Assembly (NCBI RefSeq): GCF_002575655.3
Contig: NC_053037.3
Location: 501,774,544-501,838,543, forward strand
DNA length: 64,000 nt
Reading direction: 5' to 3'
Source: Aegilops tauschii subsp. strangulata
Taxonomy: Eukaryota; Streptophyta; Magnoliopsida; Poales; Poaceae
Below, one piece after another: positions 46,287 to 56,002 of the stretch; position 1 is the first letter of the stretch; every line of letters starts with the position of its first letter. The notes under the pieces are model-generated. The model saw nothing but the letters and a program-made list of their open reading frames with translations, ran no database searches and was not told the origin of the DNA. Position numbers and translations under genes: made by a program.

Positions 46287-46674
46287 GGCAAATTTGACAA
46301 ATTTGATCTATAGACAAAATCAAATCACAGAATAAACTATCCGTGAAACTATTTCACGCGGTTGACCTTTTTGTGTGACGTCCGACACGAAGACGCCACA
46401 CTACACTGTGCAACGCCTTACAGATAGGCGCTACACGGCCAGCGTCGCACCCGTGTGATCAGAAAATTACTAAGTCAGTGTGCAGCGCCTGAGAGTTAGG
46501 CGCCACACTATACAGTGTAGCGCCACACTATACAGTGTAGCGCCTAGCTCCTAGGTGTTGCACTAGTGCAGCGCCTGAGAGCTAGGCGCCACGGGTCAGC
46601 CGCGTGAAATAGTTTCACGGACAGTTCATTCTGTGATTTGATTTCGTCTATAGATCAAATTTGTCAAATTTGCC
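46287..46674. mobile_element. Foldback/MITE-like element with 81-bp terminal inverted repeats
   Basis: The ends 46287-46367 and 46594-46674 are inverted repeats of 81 bp with four mismatches, all transitions, starting GGCAAATTTGACAAATTTG. The centre is built of repeated modules with the core GCGCC...GGCGC (for example CACACTATACAGTGTAGCGC twice in tandem at 46507-46546, and CAGCGCCTGAGAG at 46483 and 46567). The whole 388 bp could fold into one long hairpin. There is no coding capacity. I find no 2-, 3-, 8- or 9-bp target duplication, so the superfamily is open; a Mutator-type or older foldback element is possible. Confidence 0.8.
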
Positions 46675-46953
46675 CCGGGTCATGCTACCCCTCTCAGATT
46701 CTCCCCGGCGCTGCGGCGGCGCAACCGGGATAAAGCAACAACCACCGCTTGGCGTGGATGTCATGAAGACAACTGCTACGACACATAATCCGATCTGATG
46801 TATGTGCGACCAATTTTTCAACGGGAAATTATATGTTGTGTGTTAGAGTTTGAGCCAGACGAATACTCTACTGCGGCTGAAAGGAGGACTCGAGGCTTAC
46901 AGACACCGTGCCGCTAGGCCGGGAAGAAAGTGTGTTTGTCAACGTGCCTACAT

Positions 46954-47058
46954 ACCTTGTCATGTCATCTAGTAGTGCCACTAAGCCGGGCTGACTAATC
47001 CTAGATGCTTGACGCGGCGGCGCATTCTCATTTACCCGCAACGCAATCCAGTTTACTG
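46954..47058. repeat. 105-bp flanking duplication, left copy
   Basis: This starts ACCTTGTCATGTCATC and ends CCAGTTTACTG. It is identical to 53729-53833 except for one base (C versus T in AAGYCGGGC). The two copies bracket the minus-strand Copia element and replace the expected 5-bp duplication; see the Copia entry at 47062-53728. Confidence 0.9.
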
Positions 47059-47061
47059 CCC

Positions 47062-47600
47062 CGGCTTGCCGATGCGATCCGGGATCGAGTGGAACGGCGT
47101 GGCCGGAGCAACGGCGCAACTTTTCTTTGAGATATCTTTGCCCTCTTTTTGTTGTTAGGGTTCTTGAGGAAGGGGATCTCTTTTTCTTTTTCTGTTTTTG
47201 TTTCTTTGTACCGAAATCAACTAGCCCGATCTGGCTGATACCATTGATAGACCTTTGGATCGGAGTAGGCTAGTAGATCCGGTGAACCTACCTTGTCCAG
47301 CAGTGGATGAACTCGAGCCGGAGGCCATCGTGGTGCTGGGGAGCACGGCGATGGTGGAGAGTGGGCGAGGTGGTGGAGCTTCCCATGAGCACCGCGCTAA
47401 CCCTAGATCGATAGGGATTGTAGGTGGGGATTGTGGCAGCGATTAACCTCGTGAATAGCGCCCCGGCCCCCACCTCTGTTTATATAGCGCGGGTCACAGG
47501 GGCCCACCAACCATGGTTTGGTTGGGTGCCCCCGATCAGGGCGCGAGTCAGGGGCCCGTTCGACCCGTTGGGCTCGAACGGGAGAGAGATCAACCTAACA
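47062..47600 (-). repeat. 3' LTR plus extra leader copy of the minus-strand Copia
   Basis: 47245-47600 is the 356-bp LTR. 47062-47244 repeats the leader found downstream of the 5' LTR at 53191-53373, including the primer-binding site. Leader sequence outside a 3' LTR is not produced by normal integration. Confidence 0.88.
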
Positions 47601-47768
47601 TTCTCCCCCTTGATCTCAACTTTACTTTCAACTTTATACTTTCTAGTTTATCTGTTTCATCACATATTGGTACATAGAGCATGTTTCATCGTCACGGCTT
47701 AATTGCCGTTAGAATCATACAGCTACAATATACGTTATGTTCAGAAACAAATTCTGTTTCTTTTGGGC

Positions 47769-50700
47769 CTATCCAGGAATCATAAGGCTTTCCCTTAAAC
47801 CCATGCCGGCTAAGTGTTCCTTGAACACATTGGGTGGTAAGCCTTTCGTTAGCGGATCCGCAAGCATATCCTTTGTCCTTATATGCTCGAGACTTATAGT
47901 TTGATCCTGGATTTTATCTTTCACAACATAATACCTTATCTCTATTGTTTTGGCAGCATTACTCGACTTGTTGTTGTGAGTGTAAAATACCGCGGGCTGG
48001 TTGTCGCAGTACATCTTTAGTGGTTTGTGAATACAATCTACCACTTTCAAGTCGGGTACAAATTTCTTTAGCCATATCGCCTGCCCCGTGGCTTCGAAGC
48101 ATGCTATGAATTCTGCATACATCGTGGATGATGCAACTATCGACTGTTTGGAGCTTTTGCACGAAATAGCTCCCCCAGCGAGGGTGAATATGTATCCTGA
48201 CGTGGATTTTCTATCATCTCTGTCCCCCGCAAAATCTGCGTCTGAATACCCTTTTATCTCTAGGGAATCACTTCTCCTGTATATTAGCATGTAGTCCTTC
48301 GTGCCTTGCGCATAACGCAATGCTTTCTTTACCATCTTCCAGTGCTCTAGGCCTAGATTCTCTTGATATCTATCGAGTACCCCGGTGATAAAAGCTAAGT
48401 CAGGGCGAGTGCACACTTGTGCATACTGTAAGCTGCCAACTGCCGAAGCATATGGTACTGCTTTCATTTGATCGATCTCATACTGGTTCTTGGGACATTG
48501 AAATTTCCCAAAACTATCGCCCTTGACTATTGGAGCAGGTGTGGCTTTACTCGCATGCATATTATACTTTTTAAGAACCTTTTCTAAATATGCTTGCTGA
48601 GATAGTCCTAAGACTCCATTGTTCCTATCTCGGTGAATTTCTATGCCCAAAACATATGATGCTTCACCAAGATCTGTTATGTCAAAATTTGAGGATAAGT
48701 ATTTCTTTGTTTCTTGTAGTAGACTAACATCACTACTAGCAAGCAGGATATCATCCACATACAAGATTAGGAAAATATATTTCCCATTTTTAAACATTGC
48801 ATAAATGCAATTATCCTCAATATTTTCTTTAAATCCAAAACTTTTAATCGTTTGATTAAACTTTAGATACCACTGCGAGAGGCTTGTCTTAATCCATAAA
48901 TGGATTTCTTCAGGCGGCATCCCATATTTTCCTTGCTTTTCATGATAAAACCCTTGGGTTGTTTCATGTAGACCTTTTCTTTTAAATCACCATTCAGAAA
49001 TGCCGTCTTAACATCCATTTGATGTAACTCTAAATCAAAATGAGTAACTAATGCCATTATGATTCTGAAGGAATCCTTACATGAGACTGGAGAAAATGTC
49101 TCATTGTAATCTATCCCTTCTCTTAGTGTAAATCCTTTTGCCACGAGTCGTGCTTTATACTTTTCTATATTCCCTTTAGAGTCATACTTAATTTTGTAGA
49201 CCCATTTACAGCCTACTGTTTTGGCTCCTTTGGGAATTTCCTCTAAGTCCCAAACATCTTTGGAACTCATTGATTTCATCTCGTCTTCCATTGCCTTCAT
49301 CCAGTTTGATGAATGAGGGCTTCTCATGGCTTCTTCATATGAGGTGGGATCTTTTTCATATGAACCATTTCTGTGTTATAAACTTTAAAGTCAGTAGAAA
49401 TAGCTGACTTTCTTGGTCTTGTAGACCTTCTAAGGTCCTCAGTTTCTGGCACATTTTGTGCCTCAACTTCTGGCACTTCTTCTAAAATTTGCTGTTGCAC
49501 CTCCCTTTCATGCTCAACAACGGGTTCAGTCGGCTCCTGACGGACAGGTTCCGGTCTTCCCCCATAGCTGTCATGGGTGGAGTTGCAACTGGTAGTGAGA
49601 AAAATGGCTCCTGAATCATCGGATTAGGTGCATGCACCCTCTTCTCCTCAAGATCAATTTTCCGAGCTACCAAGCTCCCCTTCATCATTTCGTCCTTTAA
49701 GAAGACTGCATGTCTCGTTTCTACAAACTTTGTATATCTGTCAGGGCAGTAGAAACGAAAACCTTTTGATCTGTCTGGATAGCCAATGAAGTGGCAACTT
49801 ACTGTTTTGGGATCTAACTTTGCAATGTTTGGATTAAACATTTTGGCCTCAGCAGGGCACCCCCACACCCTGAAGTGTTGTAGGGAGGGCATCCTTCCTG
49901 TCCATAGCTCGTACAGTGTTTTGGGCACCGACTTGCTTGGTACTCTATTGAGAATGTGAATGGCGGTTTTAAGCGCCTCCATCCATAATCCCAATGGCAA
50001 GTTGGAATAACTCATCATGCTGCGCACCATATCCATAAGGGTACGGTTGCGCCTTTCAGCTACTCCATTTTGCTGAGGCTCGCCCGGCATTGAATACTGG
50101 GCTACTATGCCAGTCTCCTGCAAGAACTTCGCAAAAGGTCCAGGGACTTGGCCATATGGAGTGTGTCGACCGTAGTACTCTCCCCCACGGTCGAACCTTA
50201 CTATCTTTATTCTTTTATCGTGCTGATTTTCAACTTCAGCTTTGAATATTTTAAATTTATCCAACGCTTCCGATCTTTCTTTGATTGGATAAATATAACC
50301 ATAGCGAGAGTAATCATCTGTGAATGTTATGAACGAGTCATATCCATCCACACTTTTCACCGGAAATGGTCCACAAATATCAGTGTGAATGATTTCTAGT
50401 GTGCCTTTGCTATGGATTGCACCTTTTTTGATTTGTTTTACGTACTTTCCTTTAATACAATCTATGCATTGTTCTAAGTCTGAAAATGCTAACGGAGGAA
50501 GAATTTCACTTTTGACTAATCTTTCTATTCTCCCCTTCGAAATATGGCCCAAGCGACAGTGCCATAATTTCGATGAGTCAAATGTTCCTTTTCTTTTCTT
50601 TTGTTCTTTATTTGACGCAGAAACATGTTCTTTCACATTGCAAACGGAATAAACTTTTTCACGAAGTGATAACAAATAAAGCTCATCATGTAGTAAAGCA

Positions 50701-51953
50701 TCACCCACATAAGCATTATTTAACCAAATGGCACACTTGCCATGTCCAAAATAACACTCATAATTATCTTTGTCCAAGCAAGAAACAGTTATTAAGTTTC
50801 TATGACATGATGGAACAAATAAAACATCTCTAAGTAGAAGATTGAATCCATCAGCTAACTCTAAGGAGATATCACCGACAGCTTCAACTTCTGCTTCAAC
50901 TCCGTTCGCCACTTCAATGCGTCTTTCGCTTCTTAGCGTAGTCCACGTCGAATGGAATCCCTGTAAAGAATTTGCAACATGAACAGTTGCTCCTGAGTCA
51001 ATCCACCAAGTGGATTTTGAAAACTGTGCATACAGGGATTCATTTACAAATGAAACTATATTGTTACCTCTTTTTGCCATGATCGACTTTAGCCAAACAG
51101 GACAGTCTTTCTTGTAATGCCCGGTCTTCTTACAGTGGAGACAACTGGCTTTGTCCACTGAGAAAGGCTGTGATTGACGCTGATGCTGATAGGAAACTTT
51201 TCCTTGTGGCTTTGAAGGAGAACTTTTGTTGTTTAGATTGTGATTCTTTCTTTTGTGACCCTGCACATAGTTGAGTGTACCACCATGTGAGGCTTTGAGT
51301 CTCTCCTCTTCTTGAACACACATTGCTATTGTCTTTTCAACGTCCCATGTTCCAGGTGACATATTATAGTTCACAACAAAAGCTTCAAACTCCTTCGGCA
51401 GTGAAGCCATGACAAGGTGGACCAGGAGCGCTGGTTTGATCTCCATGGGCTTGAGCTTTGCTGCCGTATTGCTCATCCTGAGGATGTGCTCTCTTATGCC
51501 ATGACTACCACCTGTGTATTTTTCTGTCACCAGTTGCTCTAACACCTGGGTGGCATATATCTTTGAAGAGCCAGTGAACTGGCTCTTTATCTTTGAGAGC
51601 AACTCCCCTGCGGAAGTGCACTCTGCAATGGAGCCCACAATGGCGCTCTCAATGGTGTTCTTTATAAAGGCCATGCATTTTTTATTTGCATTGACCCACT
51701 TTTGATTATCTATGAGGTAGGACTGCTCCAAAGGAGCATAGTCCCCTTTCGTTTTAGCCCATGCAGCATCATCATCAGTAGCCTCTCTTACTGGCTCTGT
51801 GGGTCTGACCGGCTGTGGTTTCTCTACAACCCAGTCAAGATCAGCACAAACAAACGCCAGTTCAACTTTCTTCCTCCACTCAGTGTGGTTGTCACTTCTG
51901 AGTGTCGGAACTTCTTTTAGGCAACTCATCAAGTGAAAGCCTCCTGAAATCAC
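47769..51953 (-). pseudogene. Copia gag-pol polyprotein with frameshifts
   Basis: The first segment (51953 to 49482, 823 codons; likely real start the Met at 51929) has a UBN2 gag and a CCHC knuckle ([14 protein letters not shown]). It also has a protease with DSGATVHV, a GAG-pre-integrase ([12 protein letters not shown]) and integrase ([36 protein letters not shown]). The frame then shifts; reverse transcriptase begins at 49327 (MDVKTAFLNGDL) and shifts again near 48877 inside the KKSIYGLRQASR region. The last segment (to 47769) has YVDDILL, DRKSTSGYIF and the RNase H tail ending ADPLTKGLP. In the first segment the catalytic Asp of the second integrase motif lies in VRFDRGGEY. At least two frameshifts make this copy inactive. 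Confidence 0.9.
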
Positions 51954-53373
51954 AATTTAAGTGACATCAATATAACAATAATATGCATTAATCTAACGTT
52001 GGTCAAATTAAACATATAATTGTCTATGCAATTAAATCTATATTACCGTTGGGCAAAAATTAGAAATAAATGCACCTTTAAATTTCAATAATAAAACATG
52101 ATCATGTTATTAACAACGTTGGTCATAAAAATAACATAATCATATTCATTTTAATAATCACTTTAACATGCTCTTAAAAACTTAATACTATGTAGACTTT
52201 TATTTTCTTTGTAAAAGAGCATTAATTATTTACGCAGCGGAAAATCATGAATAAAAATTCACAAACTTTTACTATTTTCAGAAACTTTTCTTTGACCGAA
52301 TAATAAATCATGAACTTTTTTAATTTTCTTTATACAATTCATGAACATTTATTTTCTGAATTTTTTTTTTGAATTTTCAGAAACTTTTTCTGTCACTTTT
52401 CTATTTTCTAGACAAAATTTTCGTTGGAAAAAATTGCATAGGAAAGCTATTTAAAATCTGCCCAGAAACTGGACAAAATCTACAGCAGCAACAACGTGCG
52501 GCTAAGGCCTCGGCCCAGCGCGCGGCCCAACCGGCCTGGACCCAGCGCGCCGCTCTCCACTTTCGGCCCAGCCGCGGCTTAGGGTTTGGATCACGGCCGT
52601 CCGTGACGATCCGACGGTCCAGCGCGGATCTCGCTGGATCAAAACCAGCGCCCGGTCGCGCTGATGGAAACCCTAGCGTATCTCGTTCATTCCGTTTCTC
52701 CTCTGCCTCTCGCCCGCAGCGCCACCTTTCTGGCCACCCGGCCACCGCGTCGCGCCGGTCGCCGACGACGGCGGCGAAAAGCCACCACGCCGTGCCATGC
52801 CTCCCTTCCTTTCCTGTGGCAGAGAGAGAGGGTCGAGCTTGCGCCCACCTCTGCTCCACTTCGCGCCCGCCTCTGTCTCTCTCTGTGTTGCAGCAGAGTT
52901 GGAGCTCCACTGGCCGCCGGCGACGACGCGAAGCCACCGCGCCACGCAAGCCGCGCGCGAGCCTCCTTCCCTTTCCCCGCTCCATTTTCCACCTTCTGTG
53001 ACAGAGAGGACGAGGCTACTTTGCCCTTCTGCTCCCCTTCGCTTTCGACGACGGCAGAGCACTCTACGGCGGCGTCGTGGTCATCCCCCTCGCCGGCTGC
53101 ACGTCCACCTTGCGGTGAGCGCGCTGCCGTCGAGCGGTTTGTCCGCGATGCCCTTTGCCCCGTGTGGGGTGGTTCTTCTTCCCGGATCCTCGGCTTGCCG
53201 ATGCGATCCGGGATCGAGAGGAACGGCGCGGCCGGAGCGGCAGCGCAACTTTTCTTTGAGATGTCTTTGCCCTTTTTTTGCTGTTAGGGTTCTTGAGGAA
53301 GGGGATCTCTTTTTCTTTTTCTGTTTTTGTTTCTTTGTACCGAAATCAACTAGCCCGATCTGGCTGATACCAT
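51954..53373 (-). other. Long GC-rich leader of the minus-strand Copia
   Basis: The part next to gag (51954-52480) is AT-rich. 52480-53190 is strongly GC-rich and open for about 200 codons on both strands, without a recognisable domain. It contains a degenerate repeat of about 180 bp (compare TCCTTTCCTGTGGCAGAGAG at 52806 with CCACCTTCTGTGACAGAGAG at 52989). It may be normal leader or captured host sequence. 53191-53373 is duplicated beyond the 3' LTR. Confidence 0.6.
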
Positions 53374-53728
53374 TGATAGACCTTTGGATCGGAGTAGGCT
53401 AGTAGATCCGGTGAACCTACCTTGTCCAGCAGTGGATGAACTCGAGCCGGAGGCCATCGTGGTGCTGGGGAGCACGGCGATGGCGGAGAGTGGGCGAGGT
53501 GGTGGAGCTCCCATGAGCACCGCGCTAACCCTAGATCGGTAGGGATTGTAGGTGGGGATTGTGGCAGCGATTAACCTTGTAAATAGCGCCCCGGCCCCCA
53601 CCTCTGTTTATATAGCGCGGGTCACAGGGGTCCACCAACCATGGTTTGGTTGGGCGCCCCCGATCAAGGCGTGAGTCAGGGACCCGTTCGACCCGTTGGG
53701 CTCGAACGGGAGAGAGATCAACCTAACA
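53374..53728 (-). repeat. 5' LTR of the minus-strand Copia
   Basis: This 355-bp LTR contains TTTATATAGCGCG, a TATA box (near 53607). The primer-binding site lies one base inside. It is followed on the right by the 105-bp host duplication. Confidence 0.9.
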
Positions 53729-53833
53729 ACCTTGTCATGTCATCTAGTAGTGCCACTAAGTCGGGCTGACTAATCCTAGATGCTTGACGCGGCGGCGCAT
53801 TCTCATTTACCCGCAACGCAATCCAGTTTACTG
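53729..53833. repeat. 105-bp flanking duplication, right copy
   Basis: This matches 46954-47058 with one substitution. After it the host sequence continues (GCCTGGCCAAGAAAGCCGCC), whereas the left copy joins the element leader through a few C residues. Confidence 0.9.
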
Positions 53834-54173
53834 GCCTGGCCAAGAAAGCCGCCTGCGTCAGAAGCCGCTTGTGCGTGCCACACCGGCGAGACATGCGTCA
53901 TGCTCCTCGAAAGGTCCCTTTTCGATTTCCCAACACCTGCTCCTGGACTGGCAAGCAACATAAAGCATCCACAAAGCTTTCACACACTGAGTGACATATA
54001 TACTAGTAATAAATTCAGTTTGTGCACATAAGATTGTACTGCTTCCGTATTAAGCATAATCTGTGTCATCCTGACTAGTCATTGAACGAAAATGAAGCAA
54101 AGTGTTAAAATAAGCTTCAAGTTGATGTGAGCACGTAACAGAAAATCTACAGGGAGATTGCACTTTCATTATA
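53834..54173. other. Unannotated host flank
   Basis: These 340 bp separate the Copia element from the Stowaway MITE. I see no coding domain or repeat here. Confidence 0.4.
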
Positions 54174-54266
54174 CTCCCTCGTTGGAATTACTCGTCAAAA
54201 AATGAATGTATCTAGATGTATTTTAGTTGTAGATACATTCATTTTTATTCATTTTTTGACAAGTAA

Positions 54267-55979
54267 GAGCAACTCCAATGGGGCGACCCATTTTGTCCGC
54301 CGCCGTCCGTTTGGGTCGGCGCGGACAAAAGAGACGGCCCAACGCGCCGACCCAAACCCAAATCATGTCTGCATCGCGTCCGCGCCGACGCATTTGCGGC
54401 CCAAATTTGCGCCCCAAATGTGTCGGCGCGGACGCCGAACGGACGCCACGCGCGCCTTCTCGCTGTCCACGGCGTTCCCACCTGGCGGCCGTCCAACTAC
54501 CCGCTGCCCACGCGGTCAGCTTAATTTATGACCACGGGCCCACGCGTCAGCGACGGCGCTCTTCCTTTTTTCAGCCGACCGTGCGGCGGGGCCGTCCTCA
54601 TCCAAACTCGCCGTCCACATCTAGCAAGCTTTGCTCCCCGTCGCCGGCAAACCCTAGCCACCACAACCACAACGAGATGGGGCTCTTCTCCGGCGCCGGC
54701 AGCAGCAAGGCCAAGGGCAAGGCCCCCGCCACCGCCGGCGCCTCGCCGGCAGAGGCAGCGCGTGAACGTGCTAGTGCACCAGGTGGAGTGGCACTGGCGG
54801 CACCACCAACCTCTGTCGTACCCCGATGTGACCCTGCCGCATGACTGGCATCTGGATCCAGATAGGATCCCAGTGCCGGCGCCGCCGCTGACGGCTAGGG
54901 CTCACGCGGAGGAGGTGCGGCGCCGGCGGGCGCTGCTGACGCCGGAGCAGCGCCGCGAGCCCGCCTACGCATCTGACTCGCCCAACTGGGTGGTGGTTCG
55001 TCTTCGAGCACGAGGAGGCGGGGCAACGGGGCGTGCGCGAGGTCGACTGGAGCGAGCCGCCGCCGCTGCTCGTCGTCCGTGAGGAGGACCAGGCGGCCCT
55101 TGCGGCCGTCTACCGGGACAGCGAGGAGGACGAGCGGCGCAGGGTGGAGGCGGCGGAGGAAGAGGAGGCTCGGTACGAGGCGGCAATGGCGCAGGCACTT
55201 GCCCTCTCTGCGGCGAGCGACTGCGTGGTGCCGCCGGTGGCCCCGCCTTCTCCTCCCTGATGCCTCGTCAAGCCGGAGAAGCAGCCCGAGCCCGAGCCGG
55301 AGCCGTCCCCCATCGAGCGCTACTCCTGGACAGGAGTAGTGCGCGAGTGGGTGCGCGCGCCGTCGGTCTGGATGGGGGCGACGCCGGCGCAGGAGGCCGC
55401 GTACCCGAGCACTGGCGCCAGATCCAGGTGGCCGAGGAGCGCCGCGACGGCGAGTACCTCGAGATGCTCAAGCGCGACCTCGAGGAGGAGCAGCGCGAGG
55501 CCGAGGAGGAGGCGCGCCGGGCCGTGGCTGCCCAGGCGGCCGCACAGCCCCCCGCGCCGGCACTGCCCGCGGCGGCATAGCCTGCGCCCGACATGACCGC
55601 GCTCTGGAACACAGCGTTCTCCTGGGCCGGGCCGGCGCCGACGCTCATCGACCTCACGAACCCCGAGGACAACGACGACGACGCCTAGGGCAGCGCGCCG
55701 CCTCGTAGTTTAGGTTGTTTTTATTTTTTTAAATGCAAATATGGACGTGTGGACTCTCGCCGGCATTCGTGGCCGGCTTTATGTTTAATTAATGTTGTTT
55801 TTCTTTTTTAATATGCATTCGTTATTGTTTTCTAGCGCCGTCAAAATGGGTCGGGCCAGCGTTGGGTGCACGCGCCGACCTAAACGCGAAAGCGGACTTC
55901 CGTGTCCGCCTGGCCGACCCAAATGGACAAAAAGCGGACAAAAGCGCCGTCTGTTTGAGTCGGCCCGTTGGAGTTGCTC
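54267..55979 (+). mobile_element. PIF/Harbinger-type element carrying a passenger ORF
   Basis: The ends are 24-bp inverted repeats with three mismatches (GAGCAACTCCAATGGGGCGA and its partner). They are flanked by the 3-bp duplication TAA (54264-54266, 55980-55982), as in PIF/Harbinger elements. Subterminal sequence carries repeated TTGGGTCGGCGCGGAC-like blocks on both sides. The 1713-bp interior encodes no DDE transposase or Myb-like partner; it carries one decayed acidic, Ala/Arg/Glu-rich ORF. It is therefore a non-autonomous element with a passenger coding region. Confidence 0.8.
54677..55688 (+). pseudogene. Passenger ORF of the Harbinger-type element, unknown function
   Basis: From ATG 54677 the protein opens with a Lys/Ala-rich leader (MGLFSGAGSSKAKGKAPAT). 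It continues in shifted frames through a Trp-rich part (VEWHWRHHQPLSYPDVTLPH, DSPNW) and a coiled, charged region (DSEEDERRRVEAAEEEEARY). A second Trp-rich part follows (RYSWTGVVREW, EHWRQIQVAEERRDGEYLEM). It ends in a hydrophobic-acidic tail (WAGPAPTLIDLTNPEDNDDD) before TAG 55686-55688. Three frameshifts (about 54750, 54990, 55415) and two in-frame stops (55258, 55578) break it. I remember similar proteins as common uncharacterised entries in grasses, but cannot confirm that here. It is not a known transposase. Confidence 0.6.
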
Positions 55980-56002
55980 TAACTCCTCGAACGGAGGGAG
56001 TA

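Larger units (their letters stand above)
47062..53728 (-). mobile_element. Decayed Copia retrotransposon with abnormal ends
   Basis: The LTRs on the minus strand are 53374-53728 (5') and 47245-47600 (3'), starting TGTTAGGTTGATC and ending GGTCTATCA, about 2.5% different by eye. The primer-binding site TGGTATCAG (53364-53372 in reverse) abuts the 5' LTR and an AAGGGGGAGAA tract abuts the 3' LTR. Beyond the 3' LTR, instead of host DNA, there is a second copy of the first 183 bp of leader (47062-47244, matching 53191-53373). The terminal repeat is therefore effectively 538 bp, and it is flanked by a 105-bp host duplication. The polyprotein is frameshifted. The element is not able to move on its own. 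Confidence 0.88.
54174..56000. mobile_element. Stowaway-type MITE, split by a Harbinger-type element
   Basis: The outer ends CTCCCTCGTTGG (54174) and CGAACGGAGGGAG (to 56000) are the Stowaway terminal repeat. They are flanked by TA on both sides (54172-54173, 56001-56002). Without the insertion the MITE is about 111 bp. Its left arm contains an internal inverted repeat around 54200-54240 (GTATCTAGATG, GTAGATAC). It has no coding capacity. Confidence 0.85.

Noticed and set aside
52369..53287. Overlapping frames of about 200 codons on both strands
   Set aside because: They lie in the GC-rich leader of a Copia element, are Arg/Ser/Pro-rich in every frame and show no domain.
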